From: Lentzea cavernae
GTDB taxonomy: Bacteria; Actinomycetota; Actinomycetes; Mycobacteriales; Pseudonocardiaceae
Reading direction: 5' to 3'
DNA length: 64,000 nt
Assembly (NCBI RefSeq): GCF_014653695.1
Contig: NZ_BNAR01000022.1
Span: 59,093-123,092, forward strand
Positions 51,915 through 61,513 of the stretch are shown here, in pieces (within the stretch, counting starts at the first letter, position 1; every line of letters begins with the position of its first letter). A program made the position numbers and the translations under genes. The notes beneath the pieces are model-generated. The model did not search any database. It worked only from the letters and a program-made list of their open reading frames with translations, and was not told the DNA's origin.

Positions 51915-52142
51915 ATGACCCGCCACGACCTGACCGTGAAGTCCCTGCGTTCGAGCCTGGCCACGCGCCGCGCGGCTCGTGTGAAGCGTCAGAGCCTGGA
52001 ACGGCAGTTGGCCAGCTACACCACGGAGAGCGACCGACTCGAACTGGACGCCATCCTCTCGCGCCACAGCACGGAGGAGACCGGCGAACTCCGTTCGATC
52101 ATCAACCGCCAGGCCATGGACCGCCTCCTGCGGACCGCCTGA
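51915..52142 (+). CDS. small helical hypothetical protein, 75 aa
   Basis: A basic helical protein: TVKSLRSSLATRRAARVKRQSLERQLASY then ESDRLELDAILSRHSTEETGELRSIINRQAMDRLLR, a probable coiled pair of helices. AAGGAACC ribosome binding site and a -10 box support it as real. Function unknown. It sits just upstream of a toxin-antitoxin pair. Confidence 0.75.
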   Translation: MTRHDLTVKSLRSSLATRRAARVKRQSLERQLASYTTESDRLELDAILSRHSTEETGELRSIINRQAMDRLLRTA

Positions 52143-52158
52143 CCGAAGTAGATCCAGG

Positions 52159-52189
52159 GCCACCCCGGCAACGCCGCCGAGGGTGGCCT
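52159..52189 (+). terminator. terminator after 75-aa gene
   Basis: GGCCACCC (52159-52166) pairs with GGGTGGCC (52182-52189), 17 bases after the stop, then TTCGCGTTTCC. Confidence 0.7.
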
Positions 52190-52233
52190 TCGCGTTTCCA
52201 GGGCTTGGCAAGTGCGAAAAACAAGTCTAAAGT

Positions 52234-52245
52234 TATATTGACTGC
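52234..52245 (+). promoter_or_regulatory. leaderless -10 element of toxin gene
   Basis: TATATT (52234-52239) and six bases precede GTG 52246, so the toxin mRNA probably starts at the start codon. Confidence 0.6.
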
Positions 52246-52995
52246 GTGTGGGAGATAGAACTACATCCAGCGGTCGACGACTGGCTGCTTGACCTGGCGC
52301 GAACGGACCCGGCGTCCGCAGACCTGGTCGAGAGCGCCATCGACCTCCTGGCGGAGCGAGGCCCGCAACTGGGGCGACCGCTCGTGGATCGCATCAAGGG
52401 GTCGCGGTTCCACAACATGAAGGAGCTCAGGCCGGGTTCAACGGGAACGAGCGAGGTGCGGATCTTGCTGGTCTTCGATCCGGCACGATGCGCCATCCTC
52501 CTGGTCGCAGGCGACAAAGCAGGCAACTGGAACAGCTGGTACGACGCGAACGTCCCACTGGCAGAACAGCGATACGACGAGCATCTCGCACGCGGAGAGG
52601 TGACGCATGGGCCGCTCTTGGAAAGACGTGAAGGCGGACAAGGAAGCCATCGACCGCGCCGGCGGACGCGACGTCGAAGCCGCCCGAGCCACCGCCCGTG
52701 GCCGGACGCAGGCCTACGTACTGGGCTTCAGGCTCGCCGAGTTGCGCAAGAAGGTCGGACTGACCCAGGTCGACGTGGCCAGGCAGATGAATGTCAGCCA
52801 GGCTCGGATCAGCCAGCTCGAACAGGGCGAAGTGGATCAGCTCGAGGTGGACACGGTGCGGAGGTACATCACCGCGCTCGGCGGCACGCTCAAGATCGTG
52901 GCGGACATCGACGGCGAAGACGTGAACCTCGCAACCAGCCAGGTCGCCTGAAGCGCGGTGAGACCACCCTGATCCGTTCTAGAACAACCTCTTGA
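52246..52995 (+). CDS. RelE/HigB-like toxin, stop codon lost
   Basis: Residues 1-118 are a clear ParE/RelE-superfamily (Gp49/HigB-type) toxin: MWEIELHPAVDDWLLDLART, RFHNMKELRPG, EVRILLVFDPARCAILLVAGDKAGNW. Relatives end near this length. Here no in-frame stop appears until 52993-52995, so the frame runs through the entire antitoxin gene to 249 residues, the added part being Arg-rich. A TGA in the +1 frame (52601-52603), six bases ahead of the antitoxin start, suggests a one-base insertion or equivalent. GTG start; leaderless. Confidence 0.8.
   Translation: MWEIELHPAVDDWLLDLARTDPASADLVESAIDLLAERGPQLGRPLVDRIKGSRFHNMKELRPGSTGTSEVRILLVFDPARCAILLVAGDKAGNWNSWYDANVPLAEQRYDEHLARGEVTHGPLLERREGGQGSHRPRRRTRRRSRPSHRPWPDAGLRTGLQARRVAQEGRTDPGRRGQADECQPGSDQPARTGRSGSARGGHGAEVHHRARRHAQDRGGHRRRRREPRNQPGRLKRGETTLIRSRTTS
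52607..52951 (+). CDS. Xre/HigA-like antitoxin
   Basis: A 114-residue antitoxin with a helix-turn-helix (GLTQVDVARQMNVSQARISQLEQGEVDQLEVDTVRRYITALGGTLKIVADI). GGAGAGG box six bases before the ATG. Encoded wholly inside the extended toxin frame in another register. It should bind the toxin and repress the promoter. Confidence 0.92.
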   Translation: MGRSWKDVKADKEAIDRAGGRDVEAARATARGRTQAYVLGFRLAELRKKVGLTQVDVARQMNVSQARISQLEQGEVDQLEVDTVRRYITALGGTLKIVADIDGEDVNLATSQVA

Positions 52996-53590
52996 GCGTC
53001 AGGACGTTGTCCTTGCGCATCTCCTGCTGCCCGTCCGGCCCCGTCAGCGGCCGCTCCACCACCTCGTCGGTGACGATGATCCAGTTGTCCCGGAGCTGCA
53101 GGTGGTCGAGGACGTCCTTGGTGGTCGGGAAGTAGTAGTCCTGGTGCTCGGACCACGACGGCGCCCCCGCGTGCCCGCCGACGACCAGGTGCCCACCCGG
53201 CGCGACCGCCTGCGAGGCCTTCTTGAGGATGCTGTTGCGCTCCCCGTCCTCCTCGACCGGCGAGTGCAGGAACTGCGCGCTCACCAGGTCGTACAACCCC
53301 TCGGGGAACGTCGCCTTGAGATCGTGCCGCTCCACCGAGATCTCGACGCCGGCGTCGTACGCGTGCTGGAGCGCCCGGTCCAGCGCCACCTGCGACACGT
53401 CGACCCCGAGCACCCGCCAGCCCCGCTTCGCGAGCCAGACCGCGTCCCCGCCCTCGGCGCACCCGATGTCGAGCGCGCTGCCGGGCGCGAGCCGTTCGAC
53501 CTCGCGCACCAGCAACGGATTCGGGTTGCCGGACCACACCTGGTCCCGCTCCGAGTAGAAGGTCTCCCAGAACTCCTGCGCTGTCGTCAT
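52979..53590 (-). CDS. SAM-dependent class I methyltransferase
   Basis: A 203-residue methyltransferase: motif I ALDIGCAEGGDAVWLAKRGW, motif II LGVDVS, and LYDLVSAQFLHS at the post-I position. No acceptor-defining domain. ATG 53590; its 3' end overlaps the extended toxin frame by 17 bp. Confidence 0.9.
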   Translation of the reverse strand: MTTAQEFWETFYSERDQVWSGNPNPLLVREVERLAPGSALDIGCAEGGDAVWLAKRGWRVLGVDVSQVALDRALQHAYDAGVEISVERHDLKATFPEGLYDLVSAQFLHSPVEEDGERNSILKKASQAVAPGGHLVVGGHAGAPSWSEHQDYYFPTTKDVLDHLQLRDNWIIVTDEVVERPLTGPDGQQEMRKDNVLTLKRLF

Positions 53591-53627
53591 GGTTCGACAA
53601 TGCTCCCGGCCATGCCGGATTGGCAAT

Positions 53628-53936
53628 CTACGTTGCCGATCCAGCAACGCCAGGATCGGGCAGCAGGTCGACGTCACCCGCGCGCATCGGCTCACCGCAG
53701 TGGTCGCACCGCAGTTCGACGTCCGTGATCTCCCCGCAGGCGTGGCCCCGCCTCCCCCGCCAGCCACTGGTCGCCGAGCGCGGCCGGTGGTCGTACGGCC
53801 GACGCTCCAGAACCCCTTGCTCCACCAGGTGGTCGAGCCGCTCGGTCAGCACCGTCGACGGCACGGTTCCCAGCACCGTCTTCGACGGTTTCAAGCCAAG
53901 CCAGCGCCCCGCTCTTCGACTCCCCCGCCGCCCCAC
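53628..53936 (-). pseudogene. degraded HxlR-type regulator
   Basis: The reading frame contains VPSTVLTERLDHLVEQGVLERRPYDHRPRS, an HxlR recognition-helix region, and a C-terminal RCDHCGEPMRAGDVDLLPDPG zinc-ribbon tail as in HxlR proteins, but lacks the N-terminal start and the segment between. A second frame reads LGDQWLAGEAGPR, matching the missing WGDRWLAGE piece, so a frameshift separates them. Hence a broken gene. Confidence 0.65.
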
Positions 53937-53994
53937 CTGTGTTACGAGGTGCAGCGATGAACCCGGACCTGGGCGAGGTGCTCGTCGAGCCGGC

Positions 53995-54537
53995 TCAGCC
54001 CAGCAGCGGGATGTCCAGCCGCCCGTAGTGGAACTCGCGCACCGCGATCACCAGCTCGTCCACCGTGAGCGCCCCGTCACCGTCCAGGTCGATCCGGTCG
54101 AACGCCGCATCGGAGTCGGCATCGCTCAACCCCACCGCCGACCCGAGCCACCGCCGCAGCTCCACCCTGCTCACCAACCCGTCACGATCGGTGTCGCAGA
54201 GGTCCGCGATCGCCGAGATCGCAGGCCGGAGCAGCTCGTCGAATCCCTCGTCGCCGCGGCCGAACATCAGCGCCTGGTTCGCCGCGAGGTACTCCCGCTG
54301 GTTCATCGCCCCGCGCGGACCGACCCCCGCCGCCTCCGCCTGACGCCGGTGGAGCTCGACCAACGCCTCCATGACGGCACGGCCGCGGCCGCTGTTCAGG
54401 CTCTCGCCGAACGCCGCGACGATCCGCCGGGCCTCGGCCTCGTAGTCGGCGCGGTCGATCAGGCCATCGCCGTCGGCGTCCCACTTCTCGAAGCGGCGAA
54501 CGTCGTTCTCATGGCTCACAACAGAGGTCATGGCCAT
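53995..54537 (-). CDS. EF-hand calcium-binding protein
   Basis: A 180-residue EF-hand protein. Three canonical loops are seen: DADGDGLIDRADYE, DTDRDGLVSRVELR and DLDGDGALTVDELV, each D-x-D-x-D-G with a Glu at position 12; a fourth near residue 80 is degenerate. Similar to actinobacterial calsymin/calerythrin-like proteins. Calcium buffer or sensor role inferred. Start ATG 54537 or 54531. Confidence 0.88.
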   Translation of the reverse strand: MAMTSVVSHENDVRRFEKWDADGDGLIDRADYEAEARRIVAAFGESLNSGRGRAVMEALVELHRRQAEAAGVGPRGAMNQREYLAANQALMFGRGDEGFDELLRPAISAIADLCDTDRDGLVSRVELRRWLGSAVGLSDADSDAAFDRIDLDGDGALTVDELVIAVREFHYGRLDIPLLG

Positions 54538-54587
54538 CGACGTTAGGCAACGCGTGGGGACGCCGACAGTCGCTCGAACAGCTGAAC

Positions 54588-56423
<1,836 letters not shown>

Positions 56424-56494
56424 GGCAGTCCTCAACAGGAAATCGGACGGGTGTCCCCTTATGGTCCCATAGTGGCCGACGTGCTCTGCACCAC

Positions 56495-56506
56495 TAGGGT
56501 GCGTCC
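56495..56506 (+). promoter_or_regulatory. leaderless -10 element of PemK-like gene
   Basis: TAGGGT (56495-56500), six bases, then GTG 56507. Confidence 0.55.
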
Positions 56507-56935
56507 GTGCAGATGAACGGTGAGGACCCCCGCCCGGCCAAGGGCGCGGTGCGTGAGATCTTCGACGCGGCCAAGGCCGCCAAGCTGGACTACTCCCCCA
56601 CGATGGACGGCGACGCCGACCCCGGCGAGGTCATCTGGGCCTGGGTGCCGTTCGAGGAGGACGCCTCCCGCGGCAAGGACCGCCCGTTGCTGGTCGTGGG
56701 CCACGCGAACGGCGACCTGGTCGCGCTGATGCTCTCCTCGAAGGAGCCGCGCGACGACTTCCTGGAACTGGGCGCGGGCGCCTGGGACCGCGAGGGCCGC
56801 CCCTCCTACCTGCGCCTGGACCGCGTCTTCGCCCTCGACTCGGACGACGACATCCGGCGTGAGGGCGCCGTGCTGGCACCCGCCGCCTTCGGCCAGGTCG
56901 TGGACGTCCTACGCGAGCGTCACGGCTGGCGCTGA
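56507..56935 (+). CDS. PemK/MazF-like protein
   Basis: A 142-residue protein with a PemK/MazF-type SH3 barrel (DADPGEVIWAWVPFEEDASRGKDRPLLVVGHANGDLVALMLSS). The RPLLV element matches the family, but no adjacent antitoxin is seen and the N-terminal extension is unusual. Its place beside lepA is conserved (Rv2405), so it may have a housekeeping role rather than act as a toxin. Leaderless GTG; ATG 56513 alternative. Confidence 0.8.
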   Translation: MQMNGEDPRPAKGAVREIFDAAKAAKLDYSPTMDGDADPGEVIWAWVPFEEDASRGKDRPLLVVGHANGDLVALMLSSKEPRDDFLELGAGAWDREGRPSYLRLDRVFALDSDDDIRREGAVLAPAAFGQVVDVLRERHGWR

Positions 56936-57096
56936 ACGAACGCACGCCACGCGGGTGCGCTGAAGGTCAGCGTGCCCGCGCCGGCGTTCTTGGAGTCACG
57001 AACCAGCACGTCGCGGCCGAACGCCACCTCGACGCACTCGCCTTCTTCGGTTGCGTCGCTGTAGCTGCTCTTACGCCAGACGCGGACCTCGGCCAT
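56920..57096 (-). CDS. DUF397 protein
   Basis: A 58-residue DUF397 protein (VWRKSSYSDATEEGECVEVA, VLVRDSKNAGAGTLTFSAPAWRAFV). AGAGGAA box before ATG 57096. Such proteins are nearly always paired with an Scr1-type regulator, here upstream, overlapping by 26 bp, and together behave like antitoxin/regulator modules in Streptomyces. Confidence 0.93.
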   Translation of the reverse strand: MAEVRVWRKSSYSDATEEGECVEVAFGRDVLVRDSKNAGAGTLTFSAPAWRAFVQRQP

Positions 57097-57916
57097 CGAA
57101 TTCCTCTCGCGGTGGGCTGACGTACTCCGCCAGCTTGCTCCGCGATTGTCCCGCATCCAGTGCGACCACATCCAGGTGCTCGAAGAGCAGTCTGGTCCTG
57201 GCGATTGCCGCCGGATCCTGCACGAACACCTTCGCGAGGTCCGTTTCGCCGAACGCGACCGGCAGGGACTTCTCGTACTCCCACAGCACGCATCCGGACG
57301 ACGGAATCACAACGTGCGCGGGCACGATTCGGATCTTGTGCCCCTCGAACAGCAGGCGCGCGTACTGATCCTCCATGATCCGCTCGTTGCCGACCTGCTG
57401 TTGCAGCGCCAGCTCGTGGATGTAGAACAGGCAGGTCGGCCCGTCGTACCGTCGCAAGATCGCCTGGCGGTCCATGCGGATCTGAACAGCTTTGGGAATC
57501 CGTTCCTCCGCGATGAACCCGCCGAGCCGGTAGAACGCGTCGGCGTAGTCCTCCGTCTGCACCAGTCCAGGCAGGGAACGCGCCGCGAAACTCGTGAGCT
57601 TCTCGGCCGTCGCCTCGGCGAAAGCCACCGTCCGAAGATTCCCCGACACCTGCACGATGTACTCGTCGAACGCGTTCTTGTAGCGGAGGCGGAACTCCTC
57701 GAAGAAGTCGACGTCCTTCCCGCACGCGGTGAGGAACTGGACGAGGTCGATCTCGCTCGCCCGTGCCTTGCCTCGCTCGATGTTGGACATCTTGCTCGGG
57801 TCCCAGCCGAGCCGGACGGCCATCGCGCGGCCTCCCAGGTCGGTGCAGGACTCCCGCAAGCGCCGCAGTTCGTCCCCTAGATCCCGGCTGTACGCAGTGG
57901 ATGTGATCACACTCAT
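57071..57916 (-). CDS. Scr1-type regulator (Xre HTH plus DUF5753)
   Basis: A 281-residue regulator. N-terminal Xre helix-turn-helix (LGDELRRLRESCTDLGGRAMAVRLGWDPSKMSNIERGKARASEIDLV) and C-terminal DUF5753 domain (SFAARSLPGLVQTEDYADAFYR to PPREEFDGRG). The partner DUF397 follows. Related pairs influence development and antibiotic production. Confidence 0.95.
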   Translation of the reverse strand: MSVITSTAYSRDLGDELRRLRESCTDLGGRAMAVRLGWDPSKMSNIERGKARASEIDLVQFLTACGKDVDFFEEFRLRYKNAFDEYIVQVSGNLRTVAFAEATAEKLTSFAARSLPGLVQTEDYADAFYRLGGFIAEERIPKAVQIRMDRQAILRRYDGPTCLFYIHELALQQQVGNERIMEDQYARLLFEGHKIRIVPAHVVIPSSGCVLWEYEKSLPVAFGETDLAKVFVQDPAAIARTRLLFEHLDVVALDAGQSRSKLAEYVSPPREEFDGRGPRLA

Positions 57917-57980
57917 AAGCCGAAGCTAGGGATTGAAGGCGCTCCAAAGAAGGCGCTCATTCGGGTGAAAACGGTGTGCC

Positions 57981-58823
57981 CTACGCAAGGCGTGTGATGT
58001 CCACGGTGACCTCCAGGGCCGTTGCCGCCCCACCCGAATAGATCCCCTTCAACGGCGCCACGTCCGCATAGTCGCGTCCCAACGCGACCCAGATGTGCCG
58101 GGGCCCGACCGGCATCGCGTTGGTCGGGTCGTAGCCCCACCACCCGCCGGTCCACGCCTCGATCCACGCGTGCGACTCGCCGCGCACCGTCTCCCGCAGC
58201 GCGCCGTCCTCCTTCGTGTGCAGGTACCCCGAGACGTACCGCGACGGGATTCCCATGCCGCGCAACAACACCAGCGTCAGGTGCGCGAAGTCCTGGCAGA
58301 CGCCCTTGCGTTCGTGCCACGCGTCCACGGCCGAGCTGTGCACGCCCGTCGAACCCGGCTGGTACATCAGCTGCTCCCACACCCACCGCGAGGCGGCCAG
58401 CACGGCCTCGGACGGCGTGTGGCCCTTCTTGAGCTCGCGCGCCTTCGTCAGCAGCTCGCGGTTGCGCGGCGTGTAGCGCGTGGGTTCGAGGAACTCCGTG
58501 TAGCGGTCGAGGATGTTGTCCGCTTTGAGGTCGGCCCACGTTCCTGTGGTGACCGGTTCGATCTCCGCGCTCGTCTCGACGACCGAGGACGCGACGACCT
58601 CCAGTTCCTTGTGGGGCGCGTGCAGGTCGAATGACGTGACCTCCGTGCCCCAGTAGTCCGTGTAGCGGAACGCACGGGTGGCCGGGGTGGTCTCGACGCG
58701 TGACACGATCACGTTCTGACGGCGGTCACCGCGCGGTGTCAGCCGTGCCTCGTTGTACGACTGCACGACAGGTGCCTCGTACCGATAACCCGTCGTGTGC
58801 ACGACACGCACTCGCCAGCTCAT
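57981..58823 (-). CDS. bacterial transglutaminase-like protein
   Basis: A 280-residue transglutaminase-fold protein with an N-terminal beta domain (VRVVHTTGYRYEAPVVQSYNEARLTP) and the catalytic triad: Cys176 (KGVCQDFAH), His in ESHAWIEAW, and Asp in GYDPTNA. Peptidase or amidase activity is likely rather than crosslinking. It ends the operon with alpha-E and ATP-grasp genes; TGACCATG links it to alpha-E. Confidence 0.92.
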   Translation of the reverse strand: MSWRVRVVHTTGYRYEAPVVQSYNEARLTPRGDRRQNVIVSRVETTPATRAFRYTDYWGTEVTSFDLHAPHKELEVVASSVVETSAEIEPVTTGTWADLKADNILDRYTEFLEPTRYTPRNRELLTKARELKKGHTPSEAVLAASRWVWEQLMYQPGSTGVHSSAVDAWHERKGVCQDFAHLTLVLLRGMGIPSRYVSGYLHTKEDGALRETVRGESHAWIEAWTGGWWGYDPTNAMPVGPRHIWVALGRDYADVAPLKGIYSGGAATALEVTVDITRLA

Positions 58824-58825
58824 GG

Positions 58826-59773
58826 TCAGCCCACCTCGGTGTTCGTCCAGGCGACCCACGGCGCCACGTGGAAGTACTGCTGCGACACGGCCTCACCGAC
58901 GTCACGGACCGTCTTCTGCAGGGCCGCGAGCCGCTTCGGCAGGTCGTCGAGCAGGTCGTGCGGCCGCAGGAACTCGAGCTCACTGCGTGCCTTGCCCAAC
59001 AACCTCAACGCCTCCGCGCGCGCACCGACGCGCACGGACGGTTGGTTCTCCAGCTGCTCCAGACACGACTCCGCTTGCCTCAGCGCGTGGAACACCGACC
59101 GCGGGAAGAGCCTGTCCAACAACAGGAACTGCACCACTCTCGACGCGTCCAACGCACCGCGGTAGGTCCTCAGGTACGTGTCGTGCGCACCGGCAGACCG
59201 CAGAACCGTGACCCACCCAGGCGAAGACGCCTTGTCCCCGACGTGAGCCAAAAGCAGCCGCACGATCATGTCGACGCGCTCGACAGAGCGTCCCAGGACG
59301 AGGAACCGCCACCCGTCGTCCCGCGACATCGTGGAGTCCGCGAGCCCGGCGAACATCGCTGCCCGCTCCTCGACAAAGCTGAAGAACGCGTGCGGACCCA
59401 TCGTGCGCGCGTAGGTCTGCCGTTCCGCGACGGCGTTCCACATCGCATTAAGGCACTCCCACATCTCGGTCGACACGACCTCACGCGCCCCACGGGTGTT
59501 CTCGCGCGCGCTGTTGACCGACGCCACGATCGAACTGGGGTTGTCCTTGTTGTACGCCACCAGCTCCGTCAACGACCACACGTCGAACTGGTCCGCCCCG
59601 GCCGGCGGCGTGATCCCCAGGACCGTCAGCAACTTCCGCGACGCGGCGTCCGGGTCGACGGTGGCGTCCTCCAGCAGCTGGTGGACCGAGACGTCCAGGA
59701 TGCGCGCCGTGTCATCGGCCCGTTCGACGTAACGGCCGATCCAGTACAGCGACTCAGCGTTGCGTGCCAGCAC
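58826..59773 (-). CDS. alpha-E domain protein
   Basis: A 315-residue helical protein (MLARNAESLYWIGRYVERADDTARILDV opening) of the DUF403 alpha-E family. It always pairs with ATP-grasp and transglutaminase genes; no independent reaction is known. GTG start, ten bases after the ATP-grasp gene. Confidence 0.93.
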   Translation of the reverse strand: MLARNAESLYWIGRYVERADDTARILDVSVHQLLEDATVDPDAASRKLLTVLGITPPAGADQFDVWSLTELVAYNKDNPSSIVASVNSARENTRGAREVVSTEMWECLNAMWNAVAERQTYARTMGPHAFFSFVEERAAMFAGLADSTMSRDDGWRFLVLGRSVERVDMIVRLLLAHVGDKASSPGWVTVLRSAGAHDTYLRTYRGALDASRVVQFLLLDRLFPRSVFHALRQAESCLEQLENQPSVRVGARAEALRLLGKARSELEFLRPHDLLDDLPKRLAALQKTVRDVGEAVSQQYFHVAPWVAWTNTEVG

Positions 59774-59782
59774 CGCGCCTCC

Positions 59783-61423
59783 CTACTGCTGCTGTTGTTG
59801 CTGTTGCTGGGAAGTGGTGAACTCCGGCCCCTGCTCGGCGGCCGTGGCCTCCATGTCGGACGACCTGGCGAGCCCGGGCTCCGCGAGCTCCCGCTCCTGG
59901 GTGGACGACTTGGCCGCCAGCACCCACGTGTCCTTCGACCCACCGCCCTGCGACGAGTTGACGACCAAACTGCCCTCCGGCAACGCCACGCGCGTCAACC
60001 CGCCCGGCAGCACGAAGATGAAGTTGCCGTCGTTGACCGCGAACGGCCGCAGGTCCACGTGCCGAGGCGCCAGCCTGTCGCCGATCTTGGTCGGCACCGT
60101 GCTCAGCTGCACGACGGGCTGCGCGATCCACCCGCGCGGATTGCTCTTGATCCGCTTCCGCAACGAGTTCAGCTGCTTCACCGTCGCGTCCGGCCCGAAC
60201 ACGATCCCGTACCCGCCGGACCCCTCGACGGGCTTCACGACGAGCTCGTCGATCTTGTCGAGCACGTGCGCCCGCTCGTCCTGCAGCCAGCACCGGAACG
60301 TGTCCACGTTGGGCAGCAACGGTTTCTCACCGAGGTAGTACTGGACGATCTCCGGCAGGTACGTGTAGACGAGCTTGTCGTCCGCCACCCCGTTGCCCAC
60401 GGCGTTGGCGACCACGACGTTGCCCGCCCGCGCCGCGTTCAACAGCCCGGCGATCCCCAGCACCGAGTCCGGCCGGAAGTGCACGGGGTCCAGGTACTCG
60501 TCGTCGATGCGCCGGTAGATGACGTCGACCTGCCGCTCCCCCTCGGTCGTACGCAGGTACACGAAGTTGTCGCGGCAGAACAGATCCCGCCCCTCGACCA
60601 GCTCCACCCCCATCTGCCGCGCCAGCAACGAGTGCTCGAAGTACGCCGAGTTCGCCAACCCAGGCGTGAGCACCACAACGTTCGGATCAGCCGCGTTGGG
60701 CGCAGCAGCATTCCTCAACGCCCGCAGCAAATGCACCGCGTAGTCCCCCACCGCGCGCACGCGATGCCGCGCGAACAAGTCGGGAAACACCCGCGCCATC
60801 GTCCGCCGGTTCTCCATGACGTACGAGACCCCGGACGGACACCGCAGGTTGTCCTCGAGAACCCGGAACGTCCCCTGCTCGTCCCGCACCAGGTCCACAC
60901 CCGACACGTGGATGCGCACCCCGTTGGGCGGACTGATACCGGCAGCCTCACGGTGGAAGTGCTCGCACGACGTGATGAGACGCCGCGGCAACACTCCGTC
61001 CCGAATGATCTGCGCATCTCCATAGATGTCCGCGAGGAACATCTCCAACGCGCGCACGCGCTGAACGATCCCCTTCTCGAGCTTCGACCACTCGCTCGCG
61101 GTGATGATCCGAGGAATCAGGTCGAGCGGAAACGGCCGCTCCTGCCCGCTCAGCGAGAACGTGATCCCCTGGTCGACGAAAGCCCTGCCCAGCGCCTCAC
61201 TCCGCGCGTTCAGGTCGTTGACCTGCGACGGAGCCACCGACTCGTACAGCGCCCTATACGCCGACCGCACCCCGTTGTCGCTCGAGAACATCTCGTCGTA
61301 GGCGCCGGCATGCGGCCGTGCGGGATTCAGATAGCCGTCGAACAGCTCACCGAGCCTCGGCGCGGTGACCGTGCGGCTGCGGCGCAGTCCTGAGGTGCGG
61401 GCTCGGTGCTCCATGGTCCACAT
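59783..61423 (-). CDS. circularly permuted ATP-grasp protein
   Basis: A 546-residue CP_ATP-grasp ligase-like protein (DUF404/DUF407), with RVLEDNLRCPSGVSYVMENR, YRRIDDEYLDPVHFRPDSVLG and VVKPVEGSGGYGIVFGPDA. Such operons are thought to make or modify peptide or isopeptide-linked compounds. The tail ends in nine or so consecutive Gln from mixed CAG/CAA codons, unusual in this GC-rich genome. Start ATG 61423 or 61414. Confidence 0.92.
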   Translation of the reverse strand: MWTMEHRARTSGLRRSRTVTAPRLGELFDGYLNPARPHAGAYDEMFSSDNGVRSAYRALYESVAPSQVNDLNARSEALGRAFVDQGITFSLSGQERPFPLDLIPRIITASEWSKLEKGIVQRVRALEMFLADIYGDAQIIRDGVLPRRLITSCEHFHREAAGISPPNGVRIHVSGVDLVRDEQGTFRVLEDNLRCPSGVSYVMENRRTMARVFPDLFARHRVRAVGDYAVHLLRALRNAAAPNAADPNVVVLTPGLANSAYFEHSLLARQMGVELVEGRDLFCRDNFVYLRTTEGERQVDVIYRRIDDEYLDPVHFRPDSVLGIAGLLNAARAGNVVVANAVGNGVADDKLVYTYLPEIVQYYLGEKPLLPNVDTFRCWLQDERAHVLDKIDELVVKPVEGSGGYGIVFGPDATVKQLNSLRKRIKSNPRGWIAQPVVQLSTVPTKIGDRLAPRHVDLRPFAVNDGNFIFVLPGGLTRVALPEGSLVVNSSQGGGSKDTWVLAAKSSTQERELAEPGLARSSDMEATAAEQGPEFTTSQQQQQQQQ

Positions 61424-61513
61424 CTTGAACCCAGCCGCGTCGATCGCGCACTAGTCCAACCGGACAAGAAACGTCCTGGAAACGAAACCCACCGTGTGCC
61501 CGACCTTGCAGGC

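Noticed and set aside
56507..56935. Complete MazEF toxin-antitoxin system at lepA
   Set aside because: No antitoxin gene is adjacent and the position is conserved with housekeeping genes, so a classical module is not supported.
58700..61393. Very long (about 900-codon) open frame on the plus strand across the ATP-grasp operon
   Set aside because: Composition is Arg/His/Gln/Pro-rich antisense of three well-supported genes.
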